A stretch of 64,000 bases of DNA from Bradyrhizobium roseum (GTDB lineage: Bacteria > Pseudomonadota > Alphaproteobacteria > Rhizobiales > Xanthobacteraceae). The notes beneath the pieces are model-generated. The model was not told the origin of the DNA, did no database searches, and saw nothing but the letters and a program-made list of their open reading frames with translations. Positions 59,448 to 64,000 of the stretch are shown here, piece after piece. The stretch is from NCBI RefSeq assembly GCF_030413175.1, contig NZ_CP129212.1, positions 6,528,501-6,592,500 on the forward strand, written 5' to 3'. How positions within the stretch are numbered: position 1 is the first letter of the stretch; each line of letters opens with the position of its first letter. Position numbers and translations under genes: made by a program.

Positions 59448-60761
59448 ATGAACCTTCACCGCCTCCTCAACGCCCGCGCTGCAGCCGGCAAGCCGGTTCG
59501 CGTCGCGCTGATCGGTGCCGGAAAATTCGGCTCGATGTTCTTGTCGCAGGTGCCGCACACGCCGGGACTTGAAGTACCCATCATCATCGATCTCGACCCC
59601 GACCGTGCCCGCGAAGCCTGCCGCACCGTCGGCTGGGACAAGGAGCGGATCGCGCGAACCACCTTCACCGATGACGGGGCGCGCGCGATCGCCGGCGGCG
59701 CGATGGACGTCGTCGTCGAAGCCACCGGCAATCCCGCCGTCGGCATCCGGCACGCCCGCGCGGCGATCGCGGCCGGCAAGCACGTCGTCATGGTAAATGT
59801 CGAGGCCGACGTGCTGGCCGGGCCGTTGCTCGCCGAGGAAGCGCGAAAGGCCGGCGTGGTCTATTCGCTGGCCTATGGCGACCAGCCGGCGCTGACCGCC
59901 GAGATGGTGGACTGGGCGCGCGCGACGGGCTTTCGCGTCGTCGCCGCCGGCAAGGGCACCAAATATCTGCCTGCCTATCACGACGTGACGCCGGACGGCG
60001 TCTGGGGCCACTACGGGCTGACGGCGGGCGAAGCGCAGTCGGCCGGCATGAATCCCCAGATGTTCAACTCGTTCCTGGACGGCACCAAATCCGCGATCGA
60101 AATGGCCGCGATCGCCAACGCCTGCGGGCTCGACGTGCCGTCCGACGGCCTGCTGTTTCCGCCCTGCGGCGTCGACGACCTGCCGCATGTGATGCGGCCG
60201 CGTGATAAAGGCGGCGTGCTGGAGAAGGCCGGCCTTGCGGAAGTCGTGTCGTCGCTGGAGCGCGACGGCCGTCCGGTGTTCCGTGATCTGCGCTGGGGCG
60301 TCTATGTCGTGCTGGAGGCACCGAACGACTACGCGGCCGACTGCTTCAAGCAGTACGGGCTGAAGACCGACGCCTCCGGCCGCTATGCGGCGATGTACAA
60401 GCCGTATCATTTGATCGGGCTCGAGCTGAACATCTCGATCCTGTCGGCGGCCCTGCGCAACGAACCCACCGGGCAGCCGCATGATTTCCGCGGCGACGTC
60501 GCCGCGGTGGCCAAGCGCGCGCTTCGCGCCGGCGAAATGCTCGACGGCGAAGGCGGCTACACGGTGTGGGGCAAACTGATGCCGGCGCGAAAAAGCCTCT
60601 CAGAAGGCGCGCTGCCGATCGGACTGGCCCATCGCGTCAAGCTGAAGAGTGACGTAGCCCATGGCGCCGTGGTGCGCTGGAACGACGTCGAGGTTGACGA
60701 AAACAGCGACGCCATCAAGACGCGCAAGGCGATGGAGAAGGCATTCGCCTTGCCGCGCTAG
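59448..60761 (+). CDS. NAD(P)-dependent oxidoreductase with C-terminal SAF domain
   Basis: A 437-residue protein related to homoserine dehydrogenase-like oxidoreductases. Rossmann motif VRVALIGAGKFGSMFLSQ near residue 18 and VVVEATGNPAVG near 88; the middle carries VVAAGKGTKYLPAYHDVTPDG, a conserved stretch in this family; the C-terminal region (about 345-437) is an SAF-like beta-clip (PARKSLSEGALPIGLAHRVKL). Usually found in sugar or amino-acid acid catabolic loci. Placed after the GntR and PhyH genes on the same strand, separated by a REP-like element. Confidence 0.85.
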   Translation: MNLHRLLNARAAAGKPVRVALIGAGKFGSMFLSQVPHTPGLEVPIIIDLDPDRAREACRTVGWDKERIARTTFTDDGARAIAGGAMDVVVEATGNPAVGIRHARAAIAAGKHVVMVNVEADVLAGPLLAEEARKAGVVYSLAYGDQPALTAEMVDWARATGFRVVAAGKGTKYLPAYHDVTPDGVWGHYGLTAGEAQSAGMNPQMFNSFLDGTKSAIEMAAIANACGLDVPSDGLLFPPCGVDDLPHVMRPRDKGGVLEKAGLAEVVSSLERDGRPVFRDLRWGVYVVLEAPNDYAADCFKQYGLKTDASGRYAAMYKPYHLIGLELNISILSAALRNEPTGQPHDFRGDVAAVAKRALRAGEMLDGEGGYTVWGKLMPARKSLSEGALPIGLAHRVKLKSDVAHGAVVRWNDVEVDENSDAIKTRKAMEKAFALPR

Positions 60762-60762
60762 T

Positions 60763-61848
60763 TTACGGCAACAGCCGGCTCGCCCGCGCATGGGTGAACC
60801 ATTTGCGGAACATCGCCTCGGTATCCATCATCTCGCTGAATCCGGCCTGGTTGATCTTCACGGTCGAGACGATCGAGGGCGGCCCCGGCTGGGTCTGGCC
60901 GTATCGCATGCTGTAATCGGCATACTGGAACGACAGGCCGACGAACGCTTCTAGCTCAGGCGAAACCAGATCGTGCCTGCGGCGCTGCTCGTTCCACGGC
61001 GAGATCCACTTCGGATACTCCTGTGCCATCGACAGCGGCACCGGCTGGCCGGGCTTCATCTCGAGCGCATCTGCAATCGCCGGCCAGACATTCTCCCAGG
61101 TGAAGACGTCGCCATTGGTGACGTTGAACGCCTCGTTGCAGGCCGCAGCTGTTTCGCCAGACCAGGCAATGGCGCGCGCCAGCAGGTCGACATCGACCGC
61201 CTGCGATACCCGCGCCGCGCCACCGGGATAATCCAGCGGGCGTCCCTGCTCGCGCATCATCGTCGCATACACACCGAGCGGCGGGATCAGATCCATCGCA
61301 CCGCCCATCGCTTCGCCGACGATCAGCACGGGACGCAATATGCTCCAGTGCCAGGCCTTGCCGTTCTGCAATTCGCGCAGAAAATTTTCCTGCGCCCAAT
61401 AGAAGTTCGGCTGCTCGTACATCTCCGAACGACCTTCCCGCGCGGGCACGGTGAGCGGGCGAACGTGGACGCCATACGCCTTGGTGCCCTGCAGCAGCGC
61501 GACATGGCGGAGCGCGGGCGCGACCGGTTCGAGCGCGGCCATCAGATTGCGCAGCATCGCGTCATTGGTCCGGATCTGCTCCGGATCGCGCCAGCCGTCG
61601 ATCAGGTTCGGCCCTTCATAGAGCGCAGCATAGACGAGGTGGGTTGCATCCTTGAGCGATGTTGCGACGTGCGTGCACTGCGCCGGATCGGTCAGGTCGA
61701 TCGATACATGGCGGGCGCCATACAGCTCGCGCGGCCTGCGTCGCGATAGTGCGACAACTTCGCAGCCACCGGCGCGCCCGAAGTGCCGCAGTGCGGCATT
61801 TCCTACCAGCCCTGTCGCACCCGCGACCACCACTTTCTTGTCGGCCAT
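60763..61848 (-). CDS. PRISE-like SDR (progesterone 5-beta-reductase/iridoid synthase family)
   Basis: A 361-residue extended SDR. Cofactor loop VAGATGLVGNAALRHF near residue 8. The active site matches PRISE, not classical SDRs: Lys in LLQGTKAYGVH near 123 and Tyr in PNFYWAQENFLREL near 152 (plant motif NFYY). Such enzymes reduce enones with NADPH. The gene converges on the oxidoreductase with a single base between stops. Substrate unknown. Confidence 0.85.
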   Translation of the reverse strand: MADKKVVVAGATGLVGNAALRHFGRAGGCEVVALSRRRPRELYGARHVSIDLTDPAQCTHVATSLKDATHLVYAALYEGPNLIDGWRDPEQIRTNDAMLRNLMAALEPVAPALRHVALLQGTKAYGVHVRPLTVPAREGRSEMYEQPNFYWAQENFLRELQNGKAWHWSILRPVLIVGEAMGGAMDLIPPLGVYATMMREQGRPLDYPGGAARVSQAVDVDLLARAIAWSGETAAACNEAFNVTNGDVFTWENVWPAIADALEMKPGQPVPLSMAQEYPKWISPWNEQRRRHDLVSPELEAFVGLSFQYADYSMRYGQTQPGPPSIVSTVKINQAGFSEMMDTEAMFRKWFTHARASRLLP

Positions 61849-62188
61849 TGAGGACTCCAGCGAGAGAATTGCAGCTTTTCACTAGCAGGTGGCGGCAATC
61901 GGCGTCAGCGCAATCCTGCCCTCGGGCCGATAACGCAGCTTGAGCGCTCAGGATTCAGGCAATCCTTCGCACCTGCGGTGGAACCAGAACCCTTGATTAT
62001 CCATCACCAATTCGTCATCCTGCGGTCAGGTCCATAAAGCCGGGAATTGCTTATTCGACAAACCAAGAGCCTTGGTTTCAGGGCCCACATTGCACAAACA
62101 CCAGACCAGCACCGACCATCGGAAAAACCAGCAAGGCGGCACAAGACCGTCGTCCGCTGGTCGGGCAAAAGCAGAGGGGAAACAAAAT

Positions 62189-63277
62189 ATGAAACGTCGT
62201 GATTTCTTGAAAGTTGGTGGCGTCGGTCTTGCCGCAACTGCGGTTGCTGCGCCGGCGATTGCCCAATCAAATCCGGAAATTAAATGGCGGCTGACGGCGA
62301 GTTGGCCGAAGGCGCTCGATACGCTCTACGGCGGCTGCGAATATTTCGTCAAACGCGTTGCCGAAATCACCGACAACAAATTCCAGATCCAGTCATTTGC
62401 AGCGGGCGAAATCGTCCCCGGCCTGCAGGTGCTCGACGCCGTCTCCAACGGTACCGTCGAGATGGGCAACACCGCGCTTTATTACTACTGGGGCAAGGAT
62501 CCCGCCTTCACGTTCGGCACCTCGTTGCCGTTCGGTCTCAATACACGCGCGCATATCTCATGGCTGCGCTTCGGCGGCGGCATGGACATGCTCAACGACC
62601 TTCTGAAGGACTACAAGTGCATCGGCGTTCCCACGGGAAGCACCGGCGCCCAGATGGGCGGCTGGTTCCGGAAGGAGATCAAGTCGGTCGATGACATCAA
62701 GGGCCTGAAATTCCGCGTCGGTGGATTCGCAGGCACCATCATTGCCAAGGTCGGCGGCGTGCCGCAGCAGATCGCGGGCGGCGACATCTATCCGGCGCTG
62801 GAAAAAGGCACGATCGACGCGGCGGAGTGGGTCGGACCTTACGACGATGAAAAGCTCGGCTTCGTGAAGGTCGCAAAATACTACTACTATCCAGGCTGGT
62901 GGGAAGGCACAGGCCAGGGCCACAACATCATGAACATGGAGAAGTGGAATCAGCTGCCGAAACACTATCAGGCCGCGATCGAGACCGCTTCCTACGACAC
63001 GTTCACCTGGGTCACCGGCAAATACGACTACGTCAATCCGCCCGCGCTGAAGCGGCTGTTGGCGGCCGGCGCCGTCCTGCGGCCGTTCCCGCAAGAAGTT
63101 TTGGAGGCCTGCTACAATGCCGCCAACGGCATCTATGCGGATCTCTCCAAGACCAACCCGCATTTCAACAAGATGTATACGAGCCTGTCGGCGTTCCGCA
63201 ACGAATCGGTGGCCTGGAATCAGGTGGCTGAACTGAGCTACGACAGCTTCATGATGCGGATGCGCACCCGCACCTGA
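62189..63277 (+). CDS. TRAP transporter solute-binding protein (DctP family), orphan
   Basis: A 362-residue periplasmic protein. The leader MKRRDFLKVGGVGLAATAVAAPAIA has a twin-arginine motif (RRDFLK) and an AIA-Q cleavage site near 25. Then come the DctP-type fold with a conserved Arg in KSVDDIKGLKFRVGGFAG (carboxylate clamp) near 170. The aromatic pocket around NTALYYYWGKD resembles binding proteins for oxo-acids such as the TakP-type. No DctQ or DctM subunits lie in the window, so it is orphan here. GAGGGGAAAC precedes the ATG. Confidence 0.92.
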   Translation: MKRRDFLKVGGVGLAATAVAAPAIAQSNPEIKWRLTASWPKALDTLYGGCEYFVKRVAEITDNKFQIQSFAAGEIVPGLQVLDAVSNGTVEMGNTALYYYWGKDPAFTFGTSLPFGLNTRAHISWLRFGGGMDMLNDLLKDYKCIGVPTGSTGAQMGGWFRKEIKSVDDIKGLKFRVGGFAGTIIAKVGGVPQQIAGGDIYPALEKGTIDAAEWVGPYDDEKLGFVKVAKYYYYPGWWEGTGQGHNIMNMEKWNQLPKHYQAAIETASYDTFTWVTGKYDYVNPPALKRLLAAGAVLRPFPQEVLEACYNAANGIYADLSKTNPHFNKMYTSLSAFRNESVAWNQVAELSYDSFMMRMRTRT

Positions 63278-63312
63278 GCGGGCGGCATTCGAAGCAGCCG
63301 ATCGGCGACAAA

Positions 63313-63344
63313 AAGAAGCCCCGGAGCAATCTCCGGGGCTTCTT
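63313..63344. terminator. Bidirectional rho-independent terminator
   Basis: AAGAAGCCCCGGAG and CTCCGGGGCTTCTT form a perfect 14-bp stem with loop CAAT between convergent genes. A- and T-runs on both sides allow action in both directions. Confidence 0.9.
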
Positions 63345-63365
63345 CGTCAGCCGGTCTGCTTGCGA

Positions 63366-63974
63366 TTATTCCTCGCCCTCGCCGAGCGCTTCGGCGAGCT
63401 TGTCGTAATACTTGGCGACGATATCGATGTTGCCCTTGTTCTCGATCGCCGGCGGCGGAGACTTCAGCGCCTCGTTGAGATCGGCGAGCGCCTCCTTCTT
63501 GTCCTTGGCCGGCATCTTCTTGTCAGCCTGGATCTGGGCGATCTGCGCCTTGAGCACGGTCTCGGCGCCGACGAACTTTTTCGTCGCGGGATCGAATCCG
63601 CCGAGCACCAGGCTGATGTTGTCGACGACGGTGTTGTACTCGTCGTAGCCGGCAAAACCGTTTTTCTTGGCGACCGCGTCGAGCTGGGCGTCGACCTTCG
63701 GATCCGGCTTGGCATCATCGGAAATCTTGTCGGTGATCGCGTCGATATCCTTCTGCGCCGCGAGCACACCCTCGACCTGCTTATCGGTCAGCGCGATCTG
63801 CTTGATGGCGGGAACTTCCGCTGCCGGCGGCGGCGCGGCCTGGGCCGGCGCGGACTGCTTCGGCGGCGCCTGCTTGGCCTGCGCCAGCACTTCGCCGCTT
63901 GAGATCGCCGAGATCGCGAGCGCGAGACAGGCGACACTCAGGGCAGAAGCGACGGGACGATATATCTGACGCAT
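63366..63974 (-). CDS. Secreted protein of unknown function
   Basis: A 202-residue exported protein: signal peptide (ASALSVACLALAISAISSGEVLAQA, cleavage near 32), a Pro/Ala/Gln-rich linker (33-55), and a helical domain with Lys/Asp-rich segments (KQVEGVLAAQKDIDAITDKI; DIVAKYYDKLAEALGEGEE at the end). No Cys, no membrane helix. Similar proteins occur widely in Bradyrhizobium-type genomes as hypotheticals. It converges on the TRAP gene across a strong terminator. Confidence 0.8.
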   Translation of the reverse strand: MRQIYRPVASALSVACLALAISAISSGEVLAQAKQAPPKQSAPAQAAPPPAAEVPAIKQIALTDKQVEGVLAAQKDIDAITDKISDDAKPDPKVDAQLDAVAKKNGFAGYDEYNTVVDNISLVLGGFDPATKKFVGAETVLKAQIAQIQADKKMPAKDKKEALADLNEALKSPPPAIENKGNIDIVAKYYDKLAEALGEGEE

Positions 63975-64000
63975 GGGCAGGCTCTCCTTGAAGGCAAGGT

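Overview
The window is GC-rich alphaproteobacterial chromosome. Gene content points to a Bradyrhizobium-like member of the Nitrobacteraceae: many liv-type and catabolic genes, an EcfG-type GGAAC-N16/17-CGTT stress promoter, a Zur box of rhizobial type, an initiator tRNA with an A-U/G-C/G-C anticodon stem, and several families of intergenic REP-like palindromes. The genus is an inference from memory of such genomes; no 16S rRNA or other phylogenetic marker is present.

Layout. 1-6160 (minus): an apparent operon of an intradiol ring-cleavage dioxygenase, a complete branched-chain-amino-acid-type ABC importer (livK-H-M-G-F) and a truncated acetoacetate decarboxylase-like gene, probably for uptake and breakdown of an aromatic compound. 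6368-11620 (minus): a zinc-starvation cluster with a Zur box, a tiny His-rich membrane protein, znuC-znuB-znuA, a CobW/COG0523 metallochaperone GTPase and a cytoplasmic WD40 protein. 11740-21604: mixed housekeeping and envelope genes (decayed membrane gene, OmpA-like barrel, split permease, fluoride channel CrcB, superoxide dismutase, GNAT, MATE exporter, DUF2147, DUF3095, HtpG). 21704-27518: a type I secretion ABC/MFP pair, the MFP with a 245-residue cytoplasmic extension, and a divergent cysteine-free protein that may be its substrate. 27796-30756: a cytochrome b561/ethylbenzene-dehydrogenase-type heme-domain fusion with a ferredoxin-type reductase. 31152-37693: a degenerate adenylate cyclase, an SDR, and a stress island (PPOX protein, KatE-type catalase, small membrane protein, acidic small protein, receiver-only regulator, YidB-like and GlsB-like proteins) with EcfG-type promoters.

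38058-44213 holds a single AT-richer gene for a 2051-residue protein with an N-terminal PD-(D/E)XK-like nuclease domain, a long helical-repeat body, an apparent PIN-like nuclease domain in the middle and another helical C-terminal half. It stands alone between long non-coding stretches, 0.9 kb from an initiator tRNA-Met gene whose 3' end faces it. This is the best candidate for an undescribed (probably anti-phage or anti-plasmid) system in the window.

45500-54001 (plus) is a run of catabolic enzymes (GMC oxidoreductase, SDR, quinone oxidoreductase, two paralogous MBL-fold hydrolases, FAH-family hydrolase, GST, enoyl-CoA hydratase) with one internally deleted serine-hydrolase remnant. 54174-63974 holds an Ogt-type methyltransferase, an alpha/beta hydrolase, a membrane adenylate cyclase, a GntR regulator behind a perfect 26-bp palindrome followed by a PhyH dioxygenase and an SAF-domain oxidoreductase, a PRISE-like reductase, an orphan TRAP solute-binding protein and a secreted protein of unknown function.
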